From an uncultured Collinsella sp. (GTDB lineage: Bacteria; Actinomycetota; Coriobacteriia; Coriobacteriales; Coriobacteriaceae), in NCBI GenBank assembly GCA_902479135.1, contig CABSNU010000006.1:13686-77685 (forward strand): 64,000 nucleotides of DNA, given 5' to 3'. Under the pieces are notes generated by a model. The model was not told where the DNA came from and did no database searches. It saw only the letters and a program-made list of their open reading frames with translations. Below, piece after piece: positions 49,111-57,258 of the stretch; the stretch's first letter is position 1, and each line of letters begins with the position of its first letter. The position numbers were made by a program, and so were the translations under genes.

Positions 49111-50271
49111 ATGAAAAACCGTACGGTTTTGCTTTATATGACGTTCGTTTTTCTGTCGAACTTCAGCACCATTTTGTATTTTCTGACGGTTTACCTTGAA
49201 TTCGTCGGATTCTCGATGGTGGCGATTTCTAGCATGATGATTGCATATCAAGTGAGCAAGTTCATCCTTGAAGTTCCCACTGGCTATATTGCTGATAGGC
49301 TTGGACGAAAGACGAGCGGTCTCGTTGGCGTCGTGGGAATGCTTGGATACTACGCCGCCCTACTCCTTGTCCGTTCTCCTCTGCTTTTGATCGGCGCGTT
49401 TGCTCTCAAAGGTTTTGCCGCTGCATGTGTGAGCGGATCCATCGAAGCGATTTACATTGACAGCGTCTCTCGGGACCAGCTCGTAAGACTTAATGTCGTT
49501 GAGCGATTTGTTTTCTATGCCTCTTATGCCATCTCCGCTTGCGTGGGCGGTTTCATTTCGTCTGTCGGTGCATATCTCATTGGCCTTTCGGCAGATATCA
49601 TCGCAATGGTGTTGACGTTGGTTGTTGTTGTCTGCATTCCTGAGATGCGAAGAGGGGGCACTGCGGGGACACCTGAGCGTGGAATGAGCCCGAAGATGAT
49701 CGGTGCCGCTATTGCGTGTAACGGAATTCTTCGTTCAGCGTTCATCATGGACTGTTCTCAAGCATTTGCTTTTGTCGCCCTGGAAGACTTTTTCTCACTG
49801 TTGCTTTCGGGTCGCGGAATGAATGCCGTCGCTTCGGGTGTGATCATTGCGGTCCAGCTCCTTGCCTCGGCCTCCATGGGGCTTATTGTGCCCAGTGTGA
49901 TTGCTCATGTCGACAAGGGCCGTTTTGCGCGTATTTGCGGCATCGTGCGCCTTTCCCTGACTGCCCTGTTTTTGATTCCCTTTACTCCGATCTATTTGCT
50001 GCCCGTGTTCTATGTGTTGCAGACGGTCGCCTACTCGTTATTTGCTCCAATTAAATACTCAATTTTTCAAAATGCCGCCGATTCTTCGATGCGCTGTTCA
50101 TTGATTTCGGTTCAAAGCCAAATGGTGGCGGTGGGCGCTGTTCTTTTCTATCTGTTCAACGCCGTGTTGAGTAGCATTACGGGTATTCGAGTTGTATTGC
50201 TTGTTGCACTCGGGATTTCTTCTCTGGCGTATATTCCCGCGCTATTTCGTCTTACAAGTCAAAGACCATGA
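49111..50271 (+). CDS. MFS transporter, drug/multidrug efflux-like
   Basis: Membrane protein of about 386 residues with about 12 predicted helices. The MFS loop 2-3 motif appears as EVPTGYIADRLGRKTSGLVG. The first helices are VLLYMTFVFLSNFSTILYFL and following. Substrate unknown. The ATG at 49111 follows GGAGGGCGGAG; the frame from 49087 has no better site. It lies downstream of the LysR gene, which may regulate it. Confidence 0.88.
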   Translation: MKNRTVLLYMTFVFLSNFSTILYFLTVYLEFVGFSMVAISSMMIAYQVSKFILEVPTGYIADRLGRKTSGLVGVVGMLGYYAALLLVRSPLLLIGAFALKGFAAACVSGSIEAIYIDSVSRDQLVRLNVVERFVFYASYAISACVGGFISSVGAYLIGLSADIIAMVLTLVVVVCIPEMRRGGTAGTPERGMSPKMIGAAIACNGILRSAFIMDCSQAFAFVALEDFFSLLLSGRGMNAVASGVIIAVQLLASASMGLIVPSVIAHVDKGRFARICGIVRLSLTALFLIPFTPIYLLPVFYVLQTVAYSLFAPIKYSIFQNAADSSMRCSLISVQSQMVAVGAVLFYLFNAVLSSITGIRVVLLVALGISSLAYIPALFRLTSQRP

Positions 50272-50304
50272 GCACTCATGCATCGATAACTTATATATCA
50301 ACGC

Positions 50305-50338
50305 AATAAACCCGAGCGCGAGGGCGTTTGGGTTTATT
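50305..50338 (+). terminator. Terminator after the MFS gene
   Basis: AATAAACCC (50305-50313) pairs with GGGTTTATT (50330-50338) with inner GCGC/GGCG pairing, 34 bases after the stop. Confidence 0.75.
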
Positions 50339-50391
50339 ATTGAAGCGTATGTAACCTGGCGGCGCCACACCGCCTGTTAGTAGGGAGACAC

Positions 50392-51570
50392 ATGAACGTT
50401 CTGGTCGTCAACGCAGGATCTTCGACCCTTAAGTATCAGGTCATCGATACCAAGTCCCACAAGGTGTCCGCGAAGGGCTCCTGCGAGCGCGTCTGCTTTA
50501 CCGGCGGTACCTTCACGCATGCTGCCAACGGCTCCAAGAAGGTGACCGAGAACATCGAGTTCCCCGACCACAAGGTCGCCATCGAGGCTGTCCTGAAGGA
50601 CCTCGAGGCCAACGGCGTCAAGATCGAGGGCATCGGCCACCGCATCGTTCAGGGCGGTTGGTACTTTGGCGATTCCTCCCTCGTCGACGAGGACGTTCTT
50701 GCCAAGATCCGCGAGGTTGCCCCGCTCGCTCCGCTGCACAACAACCCCGAGGCCAACGTTATCGAGTACTGCCTGGAGCAGTATCCCGACCTGCCTAACG
50801 TCACGGTCTACGACACCGCTTTCCACTTCAACATGCCCGAGGTCGCCAAGACTTACGCCCTGCCCAAGGACGTCTGCGACAAGCTGCACATCCGCAAGTA
50901 CGGCGCCCACGGCACCAGCTATCGCTACATCTCCAAGAAGGTTGCCGAGATGACCAACGGCGAGGCCCGTAAGGTCGTCGTGTGCCACATCGGCTCCGGC
51001 GCTTCCTTGTGCGCCATCGAGGACGGCAAGTGCATGGACACCACCATGGGCCTCACCCCGCTCGACGGCGTCATGATGGGCACCCGCTGTGGTTCCATCG
51101 ACCCGGCTACCGTGTGCTATCTGCAGCGCGAGGGTGGCTACACCTTCGACGAGGTCGACGAGATGATGAACAAGAAGTCCGGCCTCATGGCCGTGACCGG
51201 CGGCAAGACCAACGACTGCCGTAACGTCGAGGAGCTCGCCGCCGCCGGCGACCCCGAGGCTCAGCTCGCCTTCGATATGTTCGTCTACAAGATTGCCGCC
51301 AAGGCAGCCGAGATGGCAACCTCCATGTGCGGCATGGACACGCTCGTCTTTACCGCCGGTATCGGCGAGCACGCTCCGGCTGTCCGCGCCGGTGTGGCCG
51401 ACCGTCTGGCCTTTATGGGCGTCAAGATGGACCATGCCCGCAACGCCCTGCGTGGTGACGGCGCTTGGTGCCTGTCCGCCAAGGATTCCAAGGTCAAGAT
51501 CTTCGTCATCCCCACGGACGAGGAGTTTATGATCGCTTCCGACGTTGAGCGCATCGTTAACGGCAAGTAA
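50392..51570 (+). CDS. ackA: Acetate kinase, first of two tandem copies
   Basis: Cytoplasmic enzyme making acetate and ATP from acetyl phosphate. 392 residues. Motifs: NVLVVNAGSSTLKYQVID at the start, HNNPEANVIEY, YDTAFHFNMP, then VCHIGSGASLCAIEDGKCMDTTMG, LDGVMMGTRCGSIDP and FTAGIGEHAPAVR, with a terminal PTDEEFMIASDV. Two deviations from the family are visible: GHRIVQGG in place of GHRVVHGG, and HGTSYRY in place of HGTSHRY. The second copy keeps HGTSHRY but also has VQGG. The gene is followed 164 bases later by the second ackA. Codon use is strongly biased, implying high expression. Confidence 0.92.
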   Translation: MNVLVVNAGSSTLKYQVIDTKSHKVSAKGSCERVCFTGGTFTHAANGSKKVTENIEFPDHKVAIEAVLKDLEANGVKIEGIGHRIVQGGWYFGDSSLVDEDVLAKIREVAPLAPLHNNPEANVIEYCLEQYPDLPNVTVYDTAFHFNMPEVAKTYALPKDVCDKLHIRKYGAHGTSYRYISKKVAEMTNGEARKVVVCHIGSGASLCAIEDGKCMDTTMGLTPLDGVMMGTRCGSIDPATVCYLQREGGYTFDEVDEMMNKKSGLMAVTGGKTNDCRNVEELAAAGDPEAQLAFDMFVYKIAAKAAEMATSMCGMDTLVFTAGIGEHAPAVRAGVADRLAFMGVKMDHARNALRGDGAWCLSAKDSKVKIFVIPTDEEFMIASDVERIVNGK

Positions 51571-51734
51571 TTGATGCAAGGGGAGGGGACTGGATGGCCT
51601 TGTGCCGTTCAGCCCCCTTTTATGCACTTTGAGCGAAGAGTTTAATAGATATTTATTGAATTCTGATAACTTCTTATTAAGGATACGGCCGCCTTATGGG
51701 TTTGCCGACCGTACTGTAATCACGAAGGAGTCTC

Positions 51735-52913
51735 ATGAACGTACTTGTTGTCAACGCCGGCAGCTCGAGCCTTAAATATCAGCTTTTGGACACCGATACC
51801 CGCGAGGTTTTCGCTAAGGGCAACTGCGAACGTATCGGTTCGGACATGGGCATCTTTGGCCACTCCGAGAACGGTGGCGTCAAGCAGACCGAGGAGATTC
51901 CTTTCCCCGACCACCGCTCGGCTATCGCGCGCGTGCTCGAGGAGCTCGAGAAGACCGACTTTACGATCGATGGCATTGGGCATCGTATTGTTCAGGGTGG
52001 CTGGTACTTTGACGATTCCGCGGTCGTCGACGATGAGGTCATGGCTAAGATTCTCGAGGTGGCACCGCTTGCCCCGCTGCACAACTACGGCGAGGCAGCG
52101 GCAATCGAGTATTGTCGCGAGAAGTATCCGGAGCTGCCCAACGTGGCCGTCTTCGACACCTCGTTCCACATGACTATGCCCGAGGTCGCCTACACCTACG
52201 CGCTGCCCAAGGACGTGTGCGACAAGTACCACGTGCGCAAGTACGGCGCGCACGGTACGAGCCACCGTTACGAGTGGATGATGGCCAAGGAGATCCTGGG
52301 TACGCGCTGCCACCGTCTGCTTTCGTGTCATCTGGGCAACGGCGCTTCGCTCGCCGCCATTGAGGACGGTGTATGCCGCGATACCACGATGGGCCTCACG
52401 CCGCTCGACGGCCTGATGATGGGCACCCGTTGTGGTTCCATTGACCCGGCTACCGTGTGCTACCTGCAGCGCGAGGGCGGCTACAGCTACCAGGAAGTCG
52501 ATGACATGATGAACAAGCAGTCTGGTCTGCTTGCCATCTCGGGCATCTCCAACGACGCCCGTGACATCCGTACGCGCGCCTCCGAGGGCGACGAGCGCTG
52601 CCTGCTCGCCTTCGATATGTTCGCCTACAAGGCCATGCAGCAGGCCGGCTCCATGATCGCTTCAATGGCGGGCGTGGACACCATTACCTTTACCGCCGGC
52701 ATTGGCGAGAATGACTGGTCGATCCGCAAGGCCTTCTGCGACTGCTTCGAGTGGCTGGGCGTGCGCATCGACAACAACAAGAACCGCGAGGCCGTGGGTA
52801 ACGGCCCGCAGGTCATCAGCGCCGCCGGCTCTTCCGTCACGGTCATGGTCATCCCCACCGACGAGGAATACATGATCGCCCACGACGTCGAGCGTCTGAC
52901 TGGTAATAACTAA
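51735..52913 (+). CDS. ackA: Acetate kinase, second of two tandem copies
   Basis: A protein of 392 residues, the same length as and clearly paralogous to the upstream copy. NVLVVNAGSSSLKYQLLD, GHRIVQGGWYFDDSAVVDD, FDTSFHMTMP, YGAHGTSHRYEWMM, CHLGNGASLAAIEDGVCRDTTMG (quoted in part), MMGTRCGSIDP and TFTAGIGENDWSIR are present. It keeps the second conserved His of HGTSH that the first copy lacks. Its own ribosome site (GAAGGAG) and an AT-rich 160-base spacer with no terminator suggest it may have its own promoter. With pta on the opposite strand it makes the acetate branch of fermentation. Confidence 0.93.
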   Translation: MNVLVVNAGSSSLKYQLLDTDTREVFAKGNCERIGSDMGIFGHSENGGVKQTEEIPFPDHRSAIARVLEELEKTDFTIDGIGHRIVQGGWYFDDSAVVDDEVMAKILEVAPLAPLHNYGEAAAIEYCREKYPELPNVAVFDTSFHMTMPEVAYTYALPKDVCDKYHVRKYGAHGTSHRYEWMMAKEILGTRCHRLLSCHLGNGASLAAIEDGVCRDTTMGLTPLDGLMMGTRCGSIDPATVCYLQREGGYSYQEVDDMMNKQSGLLAISGISNDARDIRTRASEGDERCLLAFDMFAYKAMQQAGSMIASMAGVDTITFTAGIGENDWSIRKAFCDCFEWLGVRIDNNKNREAVGNGPQVISAAGSSVTVMVIPTDEEYMIAHDVERLTGNN

Positions 52914-52935
52914 CGAATTCGTTTGCAATTGAGAG

Positions 52936-52968
52936 AAAGGCCTCCAGAGCAACAGCTCCGGAGGCCTA
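52936..52968 (+). terminator. Terminator after the second ackA
   Basis: AGGCCTCC (52938-52945) pairs with GGAGGCCT (52960-52967), with inner GAGC/GCTC. The T run is weak (ATTTA). Confidence 0.65.
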
Positions 52969-52980
52969 TTTACTACTGGA

Positions 52981-53158
52981 CGGAAACTCCATCCCATTTA
53001 GAACGCGAATTCCGGGACGCACTTTCCGGTTGAGGCACGTAGCGGAAACCGCATCCCACAATCAAGCATAATTCCGTCCCGTAGTTTCCCAAACAGGCTC
53101 CAAGTGGAAACCGTATCCCAGAATCCGCCCCCAAACCGGGACGCACTTTCCGGTTGAA
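52981..53158. repeat. Three tandem copies of a 53-54-base repeat
   Basis: Units at 52981-53033, 53042-53095 and 53105-53158 each begin GGAAAC-x-x-x-ATCCCA (in varied form). Units 1 and 3 end CCGGGACGCACTTTCCGG. The middle copy is degenerate (CCGTCCCGTAGTTTCCC). In each unit the ends are partly self-complementary (GGAAA/TTTCC, TCCC/GGGA). Spacers are 8-9 bases. The following 150 bases (53159-53312) hold nothing I recognise. Confidence 0.75.
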
Positions 53159-53312
53159 CAGTCGCAGACCACACAAGCCATTTCAAATCCAAAGTGACCA
53201 TATCCGCAACGCCCGCGCTCTCAACAACGGCACCCAACCATTCAGATTTACAGCCCCAGCTCGTAGCCAAGCCGCCGTCCACCCCAGATTCCCTGAATGC
53301 CACGTGACGGTA

Positions 53313-53443
53313 GAAGGCCCCACAGGGTAACCCCTGAAAACATCCCGCAGACCAGAAACGCCCCCGTTCGTAGCTCCGAAGGAGCAGAACGGGGGCGTTT
53401 CATTGGTCGAGGACGTTTTCAGGGGTTACCCTGTGGGGCCTTC
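53313..53443. repeat. 29-bp perfect inverted repeat with nested hairpins after pta
   Basis: Outer arms 53313-53341 and 53415-53443 match perfectly (GAAGGCCCCACAGGG... with its complement). Inside are GACCA/TGGTC, AAACGCCCCCGTTC/GAACGGGGGCGTTT-like arms and GCTCC/GGAGC. It begins 15 bases beyond the pta stop on the minus strand. Confidence 0.85.
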
Positions 53444-53458
53444 GGGCGAGTATGTTCG

Positions 53459-54439
53459 CTACTCAGCCATCTGAGCCTGGACGGCGGTGATGGCTACGAC
53501 ACCCACGATGTCGTCGGCGGAGCAGCCGCGCGACAGGTCGTTGACCGGCTTGGCGATGCCCTGCAGGATGGGGCCGTAGGCGTCGGCACCGGCGAAGCGC
53601 TGGACCAGCTTGTAGCCGATGTTGCCGGCCTCGAGGTCGGGGAACACGAGCACGTTGGCCTTGCCGGCGACAGAGGAGCCGGGAGCCTTGAGCTGGGCGA
53701 CGGTGGGGACGATAGCGGCGTCGAGCTGCAGGTCGCCATCGATGGCGAGCTCGGGAGCCTTCTCCTTGCAGAACTTCACGGCCTCTTGGACCTTCTTGGC
53801 GACCTCGCCGCCAGCGGAGCCCATGGTGGAGTAGGAGAGCATGGCCACGTGCGGCTCAACGTTGCCCATGAAGGTGGACCAGGAGTGAGCGGAGGCGATG
53901 GCGATCTCGGAGAGCTCGTCGGAGGACGGGTTGATGTTGAGGCCACAGTCGGCGAAGATCAGCGTGCCGTCGGTGCCGAACTGCGGGGTGTCGGTGCACA
54001 TCACGAAGAAGGCCGAGACCAGCTTGGTGCCCGGGGCGGTCTTGAGGATCTGAAGCGCAGGGCGCAGGGTGTCGGCGGTGGAGTGGCAGGCGCCAGAGAC
54101 CAGGCCGTCGGCATCGCCCATCTTGACCATCATGGTGCCAAAGTAGGTGGCGTCCATCACCTGGGCGCGAGCCTGCTCGATGGTAACGCCCTTCTTGGCG
54201 CGGAGCTCGGCAAACTTCTGCGCGTACTCCTCGTGCTTCTCGGCATTGCGCGGGTCGATGACGGTAGCGCCGGGAACGTTGATCTCGTCGGGGTTGCCCA
54301 GGATGACGATCTTTGCCAGGCCCTCCTCGATGATCTTGGTGGCAGCGACGATGGTGCGCGGATCCTCGCCCTCGGGCAGGACGATCGTCTTAAGGTCGGC
54401 CTTAGCGGCAGACTTCATACGGTTAAGGAAATCGCTCAT
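53459..54439 (-). CDS. pta: Phosphate acetyltransferase
   Basis: Cytoplasmic enzyme converting acetyl-CoA and phosphate to acetyl phosphate for acetate kinase. 326 residues, the short single-domain type. TIVLPEGEDPRTIVAATKII is the opening, DADGLVSGACHSTADTLRPALQ (quoted in part: GLVSGACHSTADTLRP) and VEPHVAMLSYSTMGSAGG the conserved core, and VFPDLEAGNIGYKLVQR is near the C-terminus. AAGGAG precedes the ATG at 54439 by 7 bases. It is convergent with the two ackA genes, separated by the repeats described here, so the pathway is clustered but not one operon. Confidence 0.95.
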   Translation of the reverse strand: MSDFLNRMKSAAKADLKTIVLPEGEDPRTIVAATKIIEEGLAKIVILGNPDEINVPGATVIDPRNAEKHEEYAQKFAELRAKKGVTIEQARAQVMDATYFGTMMVKMGDADGLVSGACHSTADTLRPALQILKTAPGTKLVSAFFVMCTDTPQFGTDGTLIFADCGLNINPSSDELSEIAIASAHSWSTFMGNVEPHVAMLSYSTMGSAGGEVAKKVQEAVKFCKEKAPELAIDGDLQLDAAIVPTVAQLKAPGSSVAGKANVLVFPDLEAGNIGYKLVQRFAGADAYGPILQGIAKPVNDLSRGCSADDIVGVVAITAVQAQMAE

Positions 54440-54491
54440 GTTACTCCTTACAAGCGTTTCACTAAGCTCCAGGCGCCCGGCTGTTCACGAA

Positions 54492-54514
54492 TAAACCCGC
54501 TACTAGCGGGTTTA
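54492..54514 (-). promoter_or_regulatory. Palindromic hairpin in the pta 5' region
   Basis: TAAACCCGCTA (54492-54502), one base, then TAGCGGGTTTA (54504-54514): a perfect 11-bp stem 53 bases upstream of pta. Followed by TTTATTC on the minus strand it could be an attenuator, or a terminator for upstream transcripts. Confidence 0.45.
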
Positions 54515-54670
54515 CCTTTCAATTATGTACGCCGCGGTGCTTGAGCTTTCCTTGTGTGGCAAGCTCATTATAGGACGCATTAGCGCTATAATCGCTCTGA
54601 TAAATATGTCTCGAAGAATGTTCGAGAAAAGCCCAGCTAACGAGCCCGTGGCTTTTGACAAGGAGTATCG

Positions 54671-55873
54671 ATGCAGATTACCTCAGGCCTGCCTGAAGGC
54701 TTTAACGCCGGCGCGTACGACATGATTGTCGTCGGTGCTGGATATGCCGGTGCCGTTTGCGCCCGCCGTCTTGCCGAGACCATCGGCTATCGTGTTGCCG
54801 TTTTGGAGCGCCGTAGCCACATTGCGGGCAATGCCTATGACTGCACTGACGAGGCCGGAATCCTGATCCACGAGTACGGTCCGCATATCTATCACACCTT
54901 TAACGAGCGCGTGCACAATTTCCTGTCGCGCTTTACCAAGTGGACGGATTATCAGCACAAGGTGCTCGCCAACATCAACGGTACCCTTATGCCCGTGCCC
55001 TTCAACCATGCGAGTCTCAAGCTCGCCTTTGGTGACGAGCGCGGCGAGGAGCTGTATCAGAAGCTCGTGGAGACCTTTGGCAAGGATGTCAAGGTGCCCA
55101 TTATGGAGCTGCGTAAGAAGAACGACCCCGACTTGGCCGAGGTCGCCGATTACGTCTACGAGAACGTCTTTTTGCATTACACCATGAAGCAGTGGGGCCA
55201 GACGCCCGATCAGATCGACCCCTCGATCACCGGCCGCGTTCCCGTCTTTGTGGGCGATGATGACCGCTACTTCCCGCAAGCTCCCTTCCAGGGCATGCCG
55301 CAGGAGGGCTACACGGCGCTCTTTGAGCACATGCTCGACCACGACCTGATTGACGTGTTCTGCGACGTGGACGCCCGCGATCTTTTTGAGATCGATGAGA
55401 CCACCGTCAAGATCGGTGGCAAGGTCTACGGCGGCGAGATCGTCTATACCGGTCCGCTCGATGAGCTGTTCAACCTCGACCTGGGCGCTCTTCCGTACCG
55501 TACGCTCGACATGAAGTTCGAGACGCTCGATATGGATCAGTTCCAGCCCGTGGGCACCGTCAACTACACCACGAGCGAGGACTACACCCGCATTACCGAG
55601 TTCAAGAACATGACTGGTCAGGTCCTGCCCGGCAAGACCACCATCATGAAGGAGTACTCCAAGGCCTATACGCCCGGCTCGGGCGAGACGCCGTATTACG
55701 CCATTCTTGAGCCCGAGAACCGTGAGCTCTATGAGCGCTATCTTGAGCGCGTCCAGAACCTGACAAACTTCCACCCGGTGGGTCGTCTGGCCGAGTATCG
55801 TTACTACGATATGGATGCCGTGACCAATTCCGCCCTCGATCTTTCGGATGAGATTATCGCCTGCCATGCATAA
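54671..55873 (+). CDS. glf: UDP-galactopyranose mutase
   Basis: FAD enzyme converting UDP-galactopyranose to UDP-galactofuranose for surface glycans. 400 residues. The FAD-binding motif is MIVVGAGYAGAVCARRLAE. GPHIYHTFNERVHNFLSRFTKW (quoted in part: YGPHIYHTFNERV) and NYTTSEDYTRITEFKNMTGQ are hallmark segments, with YYAILEPENRELYERY. GT2-type glycosyltransferase gene follows with an 8-base overlap, so the pair probably builds a galactofuranose-containing polymer. AAGGAG lies ahead of the ATG. A TATAAT at 54587-54592 is a possible -10 box. Confidence 0.95.
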   Translation: MQITSGLPEGFNAGAYDMIVVGAGYAGAVCARRLAETIGYRVAVLERRSHIAGNAYDCTDEAGILIHEYGPHIYHTFNERVHNFLSRFTKWTDYQHKVLANINGTLMPVPFNHASLKLAFGDERGEELYQKLVETFGKDVKVPIMELRKKNDPDLAEVADYVYENVFLHYTMKQWGQTPDQIDPSITGRVPVFVGDDDRYFPQAPFQGMPQEGYTALFEHMLDHDLIDVFCDVDARDLFEIDETTVKIGGKVYGGEIVYTGPLDELFNLDLGALPYRTLDMKFETLDMDQFQPVGTVNYTTSEDYTRITEFKNMTGQVLPGKTTIMKEYSKAYTPGSGETPYYAILEPENRELYERYLERVQNLTNFHPVGRLAEYRYYDMDAVTNSALDLSDEIIACHA

Positions 55874-56897
55874 AGTCATAACATTCGGTATTCCCTCGTA
55901 TAACGCCGCCAAGGACATGGACCATTGCATCACCTCCATCTTGGAGGGGAGCAATTACGCCACCGATATCGAGATTATCGTGGTGGACGACGGCTCCAAG
56001 GACGAGACGGCCGCCAAGGCCGACGAGTGGGAGGCCCGTTATCCTGGAATCATCCGCGCGGTGCACCAGGAGAATGGCGGCCACGGTATTGCCGTCCTTT
56101 CGGGTCTGCGCGAGGCGCAGGGCACCTACTACAAGGTCGTCGACTCGGACGACTGGCTTGACGGCGCTGCCCTTTCGACCATGCTGTCGATTCTGCGCGG
56201 CTTTGAAGAGCGCGACCAGCGCGTTGACCTGTTTATCTCGAACTACGTGTACGAGAAGGTTTACGAGGGTACGCATACGGCCATTGGTTACAAGTTTGCC
56301 CTGCCTCGAAAAAAGATCTTTACCTGGGACCAGATCGGCCATTTCCGTTTGGACCAGAATCTGCTCATGCACAGCCTGTGCTATCGCACGGATGTGCTGC
56401 GCGAGTCCAACCTGCCCATGCCGCCGCACACGTTCTATGTGGACAACATCTACGCCTACGTGCCGCTGCCGCGTTGCGAGACCATGTACTACGCCGACAT
56501 CGACCTCTATCGCTACTTTATCGGTCGCGAGGGCCAGAGTGTCAACGAGGCCACGATGGTCAAGCGTCTGGACCAGCAGTTCCGTGTTACGCGTATCATG
56601 ATGGAGTCGTACCACCTGTACAGCGATGTCGAGTCGTCGCGTCTGCGTTCGTACATGATGGGCTACTTCACCATGATGATGGCGATCTGCTCGGTGCTCA
56701 CCAAGCTTTCCGACGAGGATTGTGCCGATGAGCGTCTGAAGACGCTGTGGAATGATTTGAAGGCCTATGACGAGCGTATGTATCGTCGTGCACGTTACGG
56801 TGTGGTCGGCTTCTTCACTAACCTCCGCGGACGGGCCGGAGACAAAACCACACTCGGCCTATACCGTCTTGCCTCAAAGATCTTCAAATTCAACTAG
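55866..56897 (+). CDS. Family 2 glycosyltransferase
   Basis: About 343 residues, GT-A fold. VITFGIPSYNAAKDMDHCI is the opening. IEIIVVDDGSKDETAAKADEW gives the nucleotide-binding DDGS, and KVVDSDDWLDGAALSTML the DxD-like metal site. IRAVHQENGGHGIAVLSGL fits as well. It probably transfers a sugar to a cell-surface or lipid-linked glycan. The ATG at 55866 overlaps the glf stop. A copy of the last 12 codons reads backward at 57045-57120. No membrane segments are obvious. Confidence 0.88.
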   Translation: MHKVITFGIPSYNAAKDMDHCITSILEGSNYATDIEIIVVDDGSKDETAAKADEWEARYPGIIRAVHQENGGHGIAVLSGLREAQGTYYKVVDSDDWLDGAALSTMLSILRGFEERDQRVDLFISNYVYEKVYEGTHTAIGYKFALPRKKIFTWDQIGHFRLDQNLLMHSLCYRTDVLRESNLPMPPHTFYVDNIYAYVPLPRCETMYYADIDLYRYFIGREGQSVNEATMVKRLDQQFRVTRIMMESYHLYSDVESSRLRSYMMGYFTMMMAICSVLTKLSDEDCADERLKTLWNDLKAYDERMYRRARYGVVGFFTNLRGRAGDKTTLGLYRLASKIFKFN

Positions 56898-56919
56898 CAC
56901 AGAAGCGCTCGGGTAACGG

Positions 56920-57028
56920 GGACCCCTGGTCCTTAACTTGCTACTTCGAACAGTCCTGCGCAAGACGGAGGCGCCACTGGCGCCTCCTTTGCGTGCGGAA
57001 CTCGTATCAAGTTAAGGACCAGGGGTCC
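56920..57028 (+). repeat. Structured inverted repeat, family 2 copy A, after the glycosyltransferase gene
   Basis: Arms GGACCCCTGGTCCTTAACTTG-type 21-mers (56920-56940 and 57008-57028) are perfect; the first reads GGACCCCTGGTCCTTAACTT. The centre contains ACAGTCCTG, an inner stem GGAGGCGCC/GGCGCCTCC and CGTGCGGAACTCG. The flanking centre motifs recur in the element at 57122-57246 on the other strand. It starts 23 bases past the glycosyltransferase stop, in the same direction. Confidence 0.75.
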
Positions 57029-57044
57029 TCTGCTATGTCTCGCT

Positions 57045-57120
57045 TTATGTCAGCAAGTTGAATTTGAAGATCTTCGACGCGCGGTACACAGGGGCCTGGG
57101 CTGAAAAGATTTTGGTTGGT
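57045..57120 (-). pseudogene. 3'-end remnant of a second glycosyltransferase copy
   Basis: Read on the minus strand, this segment encodes PVYRASKIFKFNLLT and a stop. It closely matches the C-terminus of the adjacent glycosyltransferase (LYRLASKIFKFN). The DNA match (GATCTTCAAATTCAAC) is nearly exact and inverted. Only about 25 codons are recognisable before the neighbouring inverted repeat begins. Confidence 0.55.
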
Positions 57121-57121
57121 A

Positions 57122-57246
57122 GGTTGCCCGGTGGGTCTTGGTTATGTTTGTCGCGAGTTCCGCACGAGCCGAAGAGCACTTAATGTGCTCTTCGTGCGAG
57201 CCAGGACTGTAGAGCAGCAAACATAACCAAGACCCACCGGGCAACC
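57122..57246 (-). repeat. Structured inverted repeat, family 2 copy B, after the P1 peptidase gene
   Basis: Arms 57122-57150 and 57218-57246 (29 bp, starting GGTTGCCCGGTGGGTCTTGG) are perfect. On the minus strand the centre reads ACAGTCCTGG, then an inner stem CGAAGAGCAC/GTGCTCTTCG, then CGTGCGGAACTCG. The same two centre motifs occur in copy A though arms and inner stems are unrelated. It begins 12 bases after the P1 peptidase stop, in the same direction as that gene. Confidence 0.8.
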
Positions 57247-57258
57247 GGTCAGGTTAGG

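Noticed and set aside
50377..51627. A 416-codon antisense frame over ackA and similar ones over pta, glf and ecfA
   Set aside because: They mirror strongly biased genes and show no known motif; long antisense frames are expected at this codon bias.
52981..53158. Possible small CRISPR array
   Set aside because: Units of 54 bases with internal variation and spacers of 8-9 bases do not fit repeat/spacer dimensions, and no cas genes are near.
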